NCBI GenBank assembly: GCA_015680685.1 | Contig: MNCI01026399.1 | Span: forward strand, 1,340,167 to 1,404,166 | DNA: 64,000 nt | Direction: 5' to 3' | From: Gnetum montanum | Lineage: Eukaryota > Streptophyta > Gnetopsida > Gnetales > Gnetaceae | Shown here: piece by piece, positions 47,801 through 57,924 of the stretch | Numbering within the stretch: position 1 is the first letter of the stretch | Layout: each line of letters begins with the position of its first letter | Position numbers and translations under genes: made by a program | Notes under the pieces: model-generated | Database searches by the model: none | The model's input: only the letters and a program-made list of their open reading frames with translations | Told to the model about the DNA's origin: nothing

Positions 47801-48299
47801 ACTTTGTGTGGATGCATGCATGTGCATCTGTATGATCCTGTAAACAAAAGCTACTAGAGAAAACAATATTAAATAGCAACTGCAGAAAACATGAACTGAA
47901 ATGCACCAATAAATAGAAGATAATGTGAAACGGTGGTAGTTTAAGGCCTTTTTAGGCAACATGTAAATGCGTAGGCTAGTACAATGTAAACGAAGGTGAC
48001 GTATGCACAATGAACAAAGGTGAAGAGTGGGCGGGGATAAGATGTGTTTTTGGCCTTAAGGGAGTCTTGATTGAGTGGTTGTCTCCTAACTGGATGTGGT
48101 TTTGGAAGCATTTTAGGCTTAGGCTCCACTGGGGGGCTCATGGTTTTTACCACTCATTCAGGCATTTTAGCTTTAAATATTGTGTTGGTTGTTGCCGCTT
48201 GTTCAGGCATTTTGGCTCTAGGTGTTGCGTTTTTTGTCATGTGTGTTGCTTCAAGAGGCTCCTCTTTCAAGACCTGTGACACGTCTATGTTGTGGTCAG

Positions 48300-48700
48300 C
48301 TTGAAAGGGAGTGTTTTCGTTGTGTATGATCACTTATCCACCTTCGTATGGAAGGCAGATTTCTTGATGTATCGGTGAGGAAACAGCTCATTGTTGTGTG
48401 AGCCAAGGTCTACCAAGAATCATGTTGAAACTAGGCATCTCTTCTATGACAGTGAATTCCACTCTGGTGGGCAATTGTTCTCCTAACACAAAGGCTAAGT
48501 TGATTGTGCCCTTAACTGTGACACGTGATCTGTTGAATGATTTTAAACATGTGGTTTCCGTTGGCATGAACTCATCTGCCATGCCTAGTTTGTCGATGAC
48601 AGAGTATAGAACTACGTTTGTTGCCGCACCGTCATCAACGTGCACTCTGCGAATGGTACATTGCCCAACACGTACACTAATCGATAATGGAGCTATTGTG
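48300..48700 (-). pseudogene. E1 aspartic protease
   Basis: The minus strand has VHVDDGAATNVVLYSVIDKLG with DDGA at the catalytic position, then TVKGTINLAFVLGEQLP and MPSFNMILGRPWL. A TGA follows at about 48386, after which AVSSPIHQE-like sequence continues as in E2. It is directly downstream of gag. The domain itself is open, so this copy may be close to intact. Confidence 0.82.
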
Positions 48701-48877
48701 ACTTCCCCTCATTCAAGGTTACATTTAACTGCATCATCATGAAAGGCTAAGGTGTTTGAACCCAATCCTTGTGGTGCGTGTTGTGAAATCGTTGCACGGA
48801 TGGATTCCATGTTAGCAGGGATGTCCTCTGTAATGGGAATGGATGCTAACGTTTGCGCTAAGGCTTCGCGATGAGCC

Positions 48878-48994
48878 NNNNNNNNNNNNNNNNNNNNNNN
48901 NNNNNNNNNNNNNNNNNNNNNNNNNNNNNNNNNNNNNNNNNNNNNNNNNNNNNNNNNNNNNNNNNNNNNNNNNNNNNNNNNNNNNNNNNNNNNN
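48878..48994. other. Assembly gap (117 N)
   Basis: N run within the C-terminal part of E1 gag. The flanks both read as gag-related sequence on the minus strand. Confidence 0.99.
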
Positions 48995-49212
48995 CCATTT
49001 GGTAGGCTTATCCATGTTGTTGGCAAGGTTGACTCTTGAGGGAGGAGAGGTTCAGACATTTCCTATGGTTGGGCTCAGGGTAAGTGAGGGGCCATCGCAT
49101 AGTGGCACTTTTATGACAAATGGGAGTTTAGGAGGTGTTGTTGTTGTTTGACTAGCCTGTTGTGGCACCTTGATAACGAAAGGTTTCTTTGCTGTTGTCG
49201 TTGGTGCAACAT

Positions 49213-49406
49213 GCCAGTTTAATGTCTTACCGGACAACTGTGGTGGTACTTTGACCACAAAGGGTGTTTTCGATGCTTGGGATTGCATTGCTTCTGGCCA
49301 GTTTAATGTCTTAGCGGACGTATGAGGTGGTGGTACCTTGACCACAAAGGGTGTCGTCGTTGCTTTAGGTGGCATTGAATCTTGCCAGTTTAACGTCTTA
49401 GCGGAC
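49213..49406 (-). repeat. Coding copies of the AGTTTAAGGTC-type motif in E1 gag
   Basis: GCCAGTTTAATGTCTTACCGGAC-like words at 49213-49235, 49297-49319 and 49384-49406 encode SAKTLNW or SGKTLNW on the minus strand. They are nearly identical to noncoding units at 47430-47800. Confidence 0.8.
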
Positions 49407-51714
49407 GTGTGAGGTGGTGGTACTTTGACCACAAAAGGTGTCGTCGGTGCTCTAGGTGGCACCTTGATGACAATGGGAGGTCTCTTGCTCATAGAGGCAG
49501 AGGGGATCGTTGCCTTGCTGGGAGGCACATGCATCACAAAAGGTTGCCGCACAGGTTTAGGCTTGCTATCTATGCCAATGGAGTTTATGACATAGGAGGC
49601 ATCGTTTGTGCTGGGTTGATTCAGGGTATTGATGTTCAGTTGGCCCTGTTCTATCATTGCTTGTAGATCATCCTTTAATGCACGACAGGCGTCGGTATTG
49701 TGACCGAACATTTGGTGGTAGTGACAGAATTGGTCTAACTTGAAATGTCGTGGAACTAGGGGCTCATTTGGTGCTGCTAAGGTGGGGTTCCTCAGTAACT
49801 CGCAGTACCTATCATGTCAGCAGCGAGCATTCTCCGCTACGTGTTTGTATTGGATTTAAGGAGTTACTCTAGTAGTTCCGAAGGTCGCACAAGTAGCGAT
49901 GTGTACTTAGAGCGATCCTTGCATTGAAAATTGGACCTTAAGATGGCCCCCGTTGTTGCAAGTGGGTTGGTACTGGTGTTAGTTATTTTTGTGCGTGCAG
50001 CCACAGTTTCTGTTGTTACCTTTTATTTGGCAATATGTTGGTTCTTATAAGCCACATAGGTGGGGTCATTGCTAGTTTGTGCAACTTGTTCAATGTTCTT
50101 GATCTGTGTGAATGCTTGGCGCAATGTTTGAGTGCTTAGGTAGTACAGTTTTGACTTAATGAAGTCATTCACGGCTCCCTTCAAAATCGTAAGTAAATAC
50201 TTTTCAGAGATGGGCTCATGAAGTTCGTTAAGGGCTACACTCCATCGTTGGATGAACTTTTGCATAGGCTCAAGTGGTGCTTGTTTCACCTGTATCAGAG
50301 TGTCTAGGGTTGCTTCAGGCTTCAGGTTGTACTTAATCCTGGTAACAAATTGGTGTAACAGATCCTCAAGAGAGGATATGGAGTTACATGGCAAGGCTCT
50401 ATACCAGTCTAAGGCTACGCTTGTTAAGGACATAGCAAACACGTGCAAGATTGTGTGGGGCCAAGATTGAAGCAATAGAGTTTCTGATTGAAACGTGACT
50501 AAGTGAGCATTTGGATCTCCCTTCCCATTGTATTTGGTTAGCTGTGGAAGTGTGATTCCCTTGGGCAAAGCTAACAGTGGCACTGAAGTGCTAATTGGAT
50601 CATTGTAGTAGAAGTCTAGTACTTTAACTTGTTCAGTGTTTACCGTTTTGAGTTGCTTTACCTCTTCAGCTAATACTTGCATCATTTGTTTGGCTTATGC
50701 CCACTCTTGAGCGGTAGGCAGATTAGTTGGTTGGAGAGGTTGTTGGGTTGTCATTTGTTGCTGTGGAGCAACGTTCAGAGTTTTGGTTGCAGGGTGTGGC
50801 ACGTTGAAGTGAGTGGGTTGTTGAACAAGGGGTATGGTTCCTTGCCTAGCCACAAACTGTGGAGTGACACCTTGGATGTGCAAGGCTGATGTAGTGAAAG
50901 TGGCCCCATGCGTTTGCACGTGCAGTATGTACTGGGTGGATATGGGGGAGGGTAATCTCTGTTAGGATACTGGTGCTTGTGTGCTCATTGACACTTGGTG
51001 AGTGGTCGTCTATCCCATGCGAGTATGGAGTGATGGGTTCACGTAGGCATGGGGACTGAGGGTGTGGTATGAATCCTCAGGTTCGGATTGTGCCTCGAAG
51101 TCATCTACATCATGTTGGTTTTGGGGCTCCTCAGTGGGTCACCGTGTGTTTTGGCCCATTGCCAGAAGGAGCTGGGAGATGAGCCTATGATGAGGATCAA
51201 AAAGGGGGATGATGTCATATATGGAGGGGGCAAATTCATGACCTCCCATGTATATGTGCTCGAAGTTTCGTTTTGCCTCCTGTTCTGTGTGGTCAATAGA
51301 AAGGTTGGCCTGAATCTTCACACAGATGTAGTTATACTGTTCTTGTGTGGGGACTATGAAGGCGCATGCGCTGGAGTTTTGGGATGATTCCATGGTGATG
51401 TGTGACTGGGCAGCATATGAGCTAAGTGTGCACAGTGTCCGGCATGTGAACACTAAAAATTTTTCTAAGTGTCCAGCGTGTACAGCGTAAGCGGGAGAAA
51501 ATTTGGCTAAGTATGAAATTATGAACCGTAGTCGTACGCGAATGGCGATCTCGGGTAAGAGGAAGTCATATCGGAATTGTTATGTTGTGTGTATTGTATG
51601 CCTTGGACAAGGTGATCCATGTTGGTGGCCGTTAGTACTTAGACCGGTTTGAAGTAGGTGCGAATCGCAGCGAATTCAGCTTTGAAACGGGCTTGTTTTG
51701 TGTGTTTTTGTTGA

Positions 51715-51910
51715 AAAAACACTATAGCGGTACTGTAGCAACGTAAACACTGTAGCAGCATAAACACTGTAGTAGCGTAGACATTGTAGCACGTAGACAC
51801 TGTAGCAGCGTAGACACTATAGCAGCATAAACACTATAGCAGCGTAGACATTGTAGAAGCATAAACACTGTAGCAGCGTAGACACTGTAGTAGCATAAAC
51901 ACTGTGTTTG
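51715..51910. repeat. E1 leader array: 17-bp unit ACTGTAGCAGCGTAGAC
   Basis: About eleven 17-bp units run head to tail between gag and the primer-binding block, alternating AGCGTAGAC and AGCATAAAC endings. Confidence 0.9.
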
Positions 51911-51955
51911 AACAAGTAACGTGATCAGTGTTTTGATTAAACAAAAAACAAGTCA

Positions 51956-51974
51956 GGCCATCCTTCTAGCGCCA
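51956..51974 (-). promoter_or_regulatory. E1 primer-binding site
   Basis: The minus strand reads TGGCGCTAGAAGGATGGCC, five bases inside the LTR. It is the same block as in E2 and E3 with one substitution in the shared core. Confidence 0.78.
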
Positions 51975-52639
51975 TTTTCTGTACCGTCCGAAATCGTCGA
52001 TCTTCGGCTGGAATGAAACAGAGACTAGGAGATCCCCAGACAAGCACAGAAGACCCTACCTTCGCTTGAGGGCAAGCTGGAATTAACAAAGGTAGAGTAC
52101 CTTGAGTGGTCCGCACACGGATCAGGCAAGGATTTCCCCGAACGTACATCGATATGCTATACGCTGGGTTATATGTAAACAGCGTAACTGATGTAAAACA
52201 AAGCGTAAATGGCGTAGCTTATGTAAACGGAGCATAAACGTACAAGGGCGTAAATAGTAAACATGCAACAATGAATGAAAAACTGTAACAAATTGTAGCA
52301 AAGAAATGTAGCACATTGCAGAATGAGAGTTACAATGCACCGGTCTAACGCAGTTGTGGCTTTGACACAAGGCAGATGAATAGCCCCGGTGGATGCAGGG
52401 ATGACTATGTGCTGGTTCAAACTGCAGGCATAGCATAGAGGCTGTATGCTCAGCATACAGATTTGAGGTCCAGCATACAGGTTTCTTTGCTGTTCCTGCC
52501 TCTGGTTCTTTTGTCTCTGGTTTTTCTTGAAAATTGCCCACCCCCGATCTAGTGAAAAATTGAGGTTTTCATCAGGTTTTTGGGCGTTGGATTTGGATCT
52601 GGAAGGGTATGAGTGGTCGTGGATGAGAGGATTTCGGGT

Positions 52640-52890
52640 TGGATGACATGGATGCCAGCGTAGATGGATGCCAACGTACATGGATGCCAGCGTACAGGAT
52701 GCCAGCGTACAGCATGCCAACGTACAGCATGCCAGCATACATGGATGCCAACGTACAGCATGCCAGCGTACAGCATGCCATCGTACATAGATGCCAGCAT
52801 ACATGGATGCCAGCGTACATGGATGCCAGTGTACAGGATGTCAACGTACATGCATGCCAGCGTACACCAAAAATGTACCCAGCATACACA
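52640..52890. repeat. 16-bp tandem array in E1 5' LTR
   Basis: The same GATGCCAGCGTACATG-type array as at 45014-45265, with a different order of variant units. Confidence 0.9.
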
Positions 52891-52921
52891 CATGAAAATG
52901 CTTTATTTTAAGGTCAAAACT

Positions 52922-53945
52922 TGATTTTCGAGTACCTGAGACCTACTGGGGACCCTGGGGAAGGTCCTAGGGGGTCCAAACGCTCAGTTCTAGCATGTTT
53001 TGACTCATTTTTGGGGCCCAAAATTCTCTCTACGCTGGGCTCTATGCCGGGCGTAGAGGAATGAAAGACCATCATTTGGAGCCCAAAATTTGATTTTCAA
53101 GTGCCTGAGAGCTACTGGGAACCCTGGGGAAGGTCCTGGGGGGTCCAGACGCTTAGTTCTGGCATGTTTTGACTCATTTCTGGGGCCCAAAAGTTGCTCT
53201 ACACTGGCTGCACCCTGGGCGTATATGCTGGGTGTAGAGGAATGAAAGACCATCATTTGGAGCACAAAATTTGATTTTCAAGTGCCTGAGAGCTGCTAGG
53301 GACCCTGGGGAAGGTCCTGGGGGGTCCAGACGCTTAGTTTTGGCATGTTTTGACTCATTTTTGGGGCCCAAAAGTCTCTCTACGCTGGGCTCTACGTTGG
53401 GCGTATACGCTAGGCGTAGAGGAATGAAAGACCATCATTTGGAGCCCAAAATTTGATTTTCAAGTACCTGAGAGTTGCTAGGGACCCTAGGGAAGCTCCT
53501 AGGGGCTCCAGACACTCAGTTCTAGCATGTTTTAACTCATTTTTGGGGCCCAAAAGTTGCTCTACGCTGGCTGCACCCTGGGCGTATATGCTGGGCGTAG
53601 AGGAATGAAAGACCATCATTTGGAGCCTAAAATTTGATTTTCAAGTGCCTGAGAGCTGCTAGGGACCCTGGGGAAGGTCCTGGAGGATCCAGATGCTCAG
53701 TTCTAGCATGTTTTGACTCATTTTTAGGGTCCAAAAGTCTCTCTACGCTGGGCTCTACGTTGGGCGTATACGCTAGGCATAGAGGAATGAAAGACCATTA
53801 TTTGGAGCCCAAAATTTGATTTTCAAGTTCCTGAGAGCTGCTAGGGACCCTGGGGAAGGTCTTGGGGGGTCCAAAAGCTCAGTTTTGGCATGTTTTGACT
53901 CATTTATGGTGCCCAAAAGTTGCTGTACGCTGGGCTATACGCTGA
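52922..53945. repeat. Six copies of the E1 LTR repeat of about 181 bp
   Basis: Units start near 52922, 53094, 53275, 53457, 53637 and 53818. Each has the CTCTACGCTGG and GGGCGTAGAGG segments that form short inverted repeats. Confidence 0.9.
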
Positions 53946-54193
53946 CTAGTGTACACCAAGGTGTGCCCAAAGTATACTTGGTCAAAACCAAGTATTTTTA
54001 ATCCAAAACTTGAAATTCCTAATGCTGGATGCTGATGTAGTCACCTGTGGGTCCCAAGGAACTCTCTCTTGTTCAAATATGCTTTTTTTGATGCTATTTT
54101 TGAGGTTCACAAGTTTCGGTCATGCTGGGAAGTATCATGACTTAGCTTGATTCTTATCTGAAAGTGCTGGGTCCAAATTTTTGTGGTGTTTCA

Positions 54194-54950
54194 AGCTTCG
54201 ACATGGACTTTTGTGTTGTTTACTTAGTGATTTCTTATGGCTGGGCTATGAAGAAGTCATTGTGTTAATCACCATAGGGGGACATTATTTGTTGATAGTT
54301 TTTGCAGTGGAATGGGGCATTGTAATCACAAATAGCTCCTTGGGAGGTTTAGGTGATGGTATCCTTACAACAAAAGGGAATCTTAAAGTAGAAAAAGTTG
54401 AAGGACTTCTTTCATTATGAGGAGACACCCGAATCATGAATGGCTCCTGTAAAAGTCTAGAGTTGTTGCTCATGTTGAATGCTACTATGGTATAAGGGCT
54501 ATTGTTGGCATTCAATGGGTCCTTGTAGACCTGCATGGACTAGGTTTGTGGCTTAACCAAGTTAGAGGCATCAAGCAATAACTCTTTGTCATTTATTATC
54601 TTTTACATGTCATCCTTTAAGACAAGGTAGAAATCGGTATAATAACCTAGTAGTTGGTGATAATGGCAAAAATAATCAAGTTTAAAGTACTTAGGCATAG
54701 GTGTATCACCTTTGGTTGCTAGAGGGAGGTTCTTTATGACCTTGCATAATTAATCATGACTCTTATAGACATTCTCTATCATTTTCTTATACTGGATCCT
54801 CCCACTTTTTAGCAACTAGTCAAGGAGTTTAGATGGTTTCAAGGGAAACCTAATGTATGTTGACTGATCTTTCCTCTCAAAGTTAGGCCTTGTGTTTAAA
54901 GAATCTAAAGGGCCTTAGATCTATGATCTAAGGTAAAGGAAATATCAAAC
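54194..54950 (-). pseudogene. E3 gag C-terminal part, right of E1
   Basis: The minus strand carries RPNFERKDQSTYIRFPLKPS, then FCHYHQLLGYYTDFYLVLKDD (zinc-finger-like block), then QVYKDPLNANNSPY and PFMIRVSPHNERSP, FPFVVRIPSP. The order matches E1 and E2 gag. It connects to 44345 on one side of E1 and to 57925 on the other side of the copia insertion. The first five bases are the right copy of the E1 target duplication. Confidence 0.75.
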
Positions 54951-55199
54951 TTAGTTAGAACAAAGACACTCTTGTGAAAATATCTAAATTCTCTTACTAA
55001 TGAATATGTGTTACTACAATTATATAGGCCTTGATCTCCCAAGAATAGATTTTGGAGAGATAAACATGAATCTAGGAAATCATGGGGATGATTCTTAGCA
55101 TCTCATTTAAGGATCTTCTTAATAAGGGATGAACTACTCATGGGATTAGATAAGAATTATATGAATATGATCTCATCTTATTTAATATAGATTTATGGA

Positions 55200-56620
55200 N
55201 TTGGAAAGATTCAAACTTTTCACAGCTCAGAATCTTGGTAAAAATATTTTCCATTTGTGCTTTAGTCCCACAATGTTCCATGTTGAGTATGTTATCTTGG
55301 ATTAAGCTTCTAAGATGATGAAGCTTAATATTTATGTGTTTTAAATAGCCATGATAAATAGGATTGTGCACCATTTCAATAGCACTTTCAATATACACAA
55401 ATGGGAGGTTCAAGTGTATATCCCATTTTAGTGAAAATGGAGTGGATTCATATGGCCTGAGTAGCAGCGTTAGATGCAGCTATGTATTCTACTTCAGTTG
55501 TTAAGAGGATGACTATAGTTTACTTCTTTGATCCCTAGGAGATAAGTGATGAACCAAAGAGAAAACAAAAACTAGAAGTTGATTTATGATCTTTAAGGTT
55601 GCCTCCCCAATTTGTGTCAATGTATCCCCATATCTTGAAATTTTTATGTTGATGAAATAAGATCCCAAAATCTATTGTAGTTTTTAGGTATCACAAAATC
55701 CATTTTGCAACTTTCCAATGTGATTCTTGTGAATCTTTCATGAAATATGAGAGGTAATTTATAGTAAATTGGATGTTTGAATGAGTATTGGAAAGATACA
55801 TGAGAATACCAACAAGGAAATGGTATAATGAACAATTCAAGGATGTGAATGTATCATCCTTAGTAAGTTTTGTACCAAGGAAGAGTGGTGATACTGAGAG
55901 ATTACAATTAATCATGCTAAATTTCTTAATTAAGGATTGGGAAAATTTCATTTGGCATATGAAAATTGATGTTAGTCTTTAGATAACTTGATAACCCATA
56001 AAATATGACATCTTCTCTAAATTAGACATTTCAAATTCATTTTTCATTACATTAAGAAAATTTTTTTCTAATGCAGTTGTAGATGAAAAATAGATTAATT
56101 CATCTACATATAAATAAATAAAATGTAATCATCATAAAATACCTTTTTGTATATAGTTTTTTAGGATTGAAGATTAGTAAAACCTTCTTACATGAAAAAT
56201 GCATGAATACGTGCATACCATGTACGTGGAGCATACTTAAGTCCATAAAATGCTTTATGAAGTTTGTAGACATGATTCTTATTTTCTTCATCAATGAAAC
56301 TTGGTGGTTGCTCAACATAAACTTTTTCATTAAGAAATTCATTGAGAAATGCAAATGTCACAGCTAGTTGATAAATCGCATGGATAGCTTGTGCGGTAAT
56401 AGTAAGAAAGATTCCCATAGATTTCATCCATGAAACAGGAGCAAAGCAATCATCAAAATCTCTAACTTGTTAAATATATTGTTTGAAAACTAGGTGAGCT
56501 TTGAATTTTTCCATTACATCATGTTAATTTCTTTAAATTTTAAAGACCCATTTTAATCTAATGATTGGCTTACTAGGTGGACAACGAATAAGGCTTCAAG
56601 TGTTATTTTTGTAAATTTTT
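55200..56620 (-). pseudogene. Copia RT-RNase H remnant
   Basis: The minus strand has AFLNEFLNEKVYVEQPPSF, then HVYKLHKAFYGLKYAPRTWY, classic copia RT. The catalytic box near 56105 reads YVDE where YVDD is expected. FLGTKL, YLSYFMKDSQ and SHWKVAKWIL follow, then RNase H phrases ESAIEMVHNPIYHGYLKHI and TKAQMENIFTKIL near the 3' end. Stops are frequent. It is defective. Confidence 0.85.
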
Positions 56621-57666
56621 TGCAACTCTTTTTCTATGATATCAATCCAGCATTCATCCAGTGCTACTTCGATAATAGAAAATGACTCCATAAGACCATC
56701 ATCACTCCCTTCCATCAGCATGAGCAGTGAAACAATTCATCATCAATTGTAGTGAAGAGAGCAGTTGCAATAGGTTCCATGTCTTGGGTTGACCAAGCAT
56801 TATCTTCCTGAAAGTGATTGCAGGTAATGCACTAATGAAAATTTATATCCAACATTTGGAAAATTGGGTGATAGGTAGCTAGCTAGGAAGAGGATGGAAC
56901 CTATAGTGGAGTAGAGATGGAAGACATTGTGGAGGGAGCAAGGAAACCTAAGGAAAGAATGGTGAGGAACGACCACCACTATGGTTAGTGAGGGGCAGCG
57001 TATTGTTCAAAGAACTGGTAGGAGTTATTATCTAGCATGGAGCATCAGTGAAAAGAGAAATGGTTAGCATTGATCCCAAAAAATGAGGAGGAGACCAACA
57101 ACTTGGAGTAAAAAAATTATCAGATGTTGTAAATGCAACATGAAAATGCCAATATGAATAGTGCTAAGGATCAAGCCCAAACATTAGATATGGATTATGA
57201 GAGTCACCCAACACAAAGAAATGAGCTTAATCATGATACCTTGATTAGTGATGTCCAAAATTTTTGTACAACAAATGATGATCAGATAATACTTGGCCAT
57301 CAATTTTGTAGCATGGTCGTGAAACAAAGGATGCATTTGTGCCAGTGGATGGAAGGAAGAGTGGGGTGTATTTGTGACTTGTGTAATTTACAATGATGAC
57401 TCTAGCTAGGATAGTTGGAGAGGTGAACTGGAATTTTTATACGACTATGACAAAGAAATATGTGGTGACTAGTTGTGTTGGAATTTAGAATATGAACCCT
57501 AGTGCAAAATAGAAAAATTGTGTTGGTTAAGGATGCCATTGGAAATGGACTATAAAAATGGTAGTATACATGTAGAGTTTTTTAGTAGACTTGTGGATTA
57601 TTGTTGAATGCTTCTACATCTTTCTTACAAAGCTCCTTAATTTCATTCTTTTTTGAAATAAAGAAA
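56621..57666. other. Copia interior without recognisable coding
   Basis: AT-rich sequence between the RT fragment and the right copia LTR. A plus-strand open stretch at 57133-57396 has no recognisable domain. Confidence 0.4.
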
Positions 57667-57924
57667 TTAGTTAGAACAAACACAGTCTTGTGAAACTCTC
57701 TTAAATTTTCTTACTAATGAATATATGCTACTACAATTATATAAGCCTTGATCTCTCAAGAATATATTTGGAGATATAAGCATCAATCTAGGAAATCATG
57801 GGGATGATCTTAATCATATTATTTAAGGATCTTCTTAATAAGGGATGAACTAATCATGAGATTACATAAGAATTATATGAATAGGATCTCATCATCTTAT
57901 TTAATATAGATTTATGGATGAGAT

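Larger units (their letters stand above)
48700..51460 (-). pseudogene. E1 gag
   Basis: The N-terminal part (51453-51105) has QANLSIDHTEQEAKRNFEH, matching E2. A Gln/Thr-rich linker follows (50919-50695). The gag core (50685-50023) is one open frame: ITLPQLTKYNGKGDPNAHL, then ALDWYRALP, then RIKYNLKPEATLDTL. A zinc-finger-like block (about 49740-49680) reads FGHNTDACRALKDDLQ. The C-terminal part (49711-49052) holds repeats of PFVVKVPP and three of KTLNW. A 117-base gap (48878-48994) removes part of the end. A few stops lie between segments. Confidence 0.85.
44346..54193 (-). mobile_element. E1: non-autonomous gag-PR element of 9.8 kb
   Basis: LTRs at 44346-46217 and 51980-54193 flank a minus-strand interior with primer-binding block, leader array, gag, protease and 3'-UTR. 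RT, RNase H, integrase and the antisense gene are all absent; the gag and PR are Tat-like and resemble E2. It would need trans-acting enzymes from a relative. The LTRs are highly similar, so this is the youngest of the three families here, consistent with its nested position. Confidence 0.88.
51980..54193 (-). repeat. E1 5' LTR (2214 bp)
   Basis: It starts TGTACCGTCCGAAATCG and ends GTGGTGTTTCA on the plus strand, giving TG...CA ends. It has a 16-bp array (52640-52890) and six units of about 181 bp (52922-53945). Confidence 0.9.
54951..57918 (-). mobile_element. Truncated Ty1/copia element inserted in E3 gag
   Basis: Direct repeats of about 250 bp at 54951-55199 and 57667-57917 flank a minus-strand copia pol fragment (RT and RNase H only). 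No gag, protease or integrase was seen. Both repeats start TTAGTTAGAACAAA and end ATAGATTTATGGA. No primer-binding site or target duplication could be confirmed, so exact ends are approximate. Confidence 0.7.

Noticed and set aside
51715-51910. CRISPR-like regular array
   Set aside because: Units are contiguous 17-mers without unique spacers, in plant retrotransposon leader DNA.
57133-57396. Plus-strand open frame of 87 codons in the copia interior
   Set aside because: No domain, no homologous copy in the window and composition like its surroundings.
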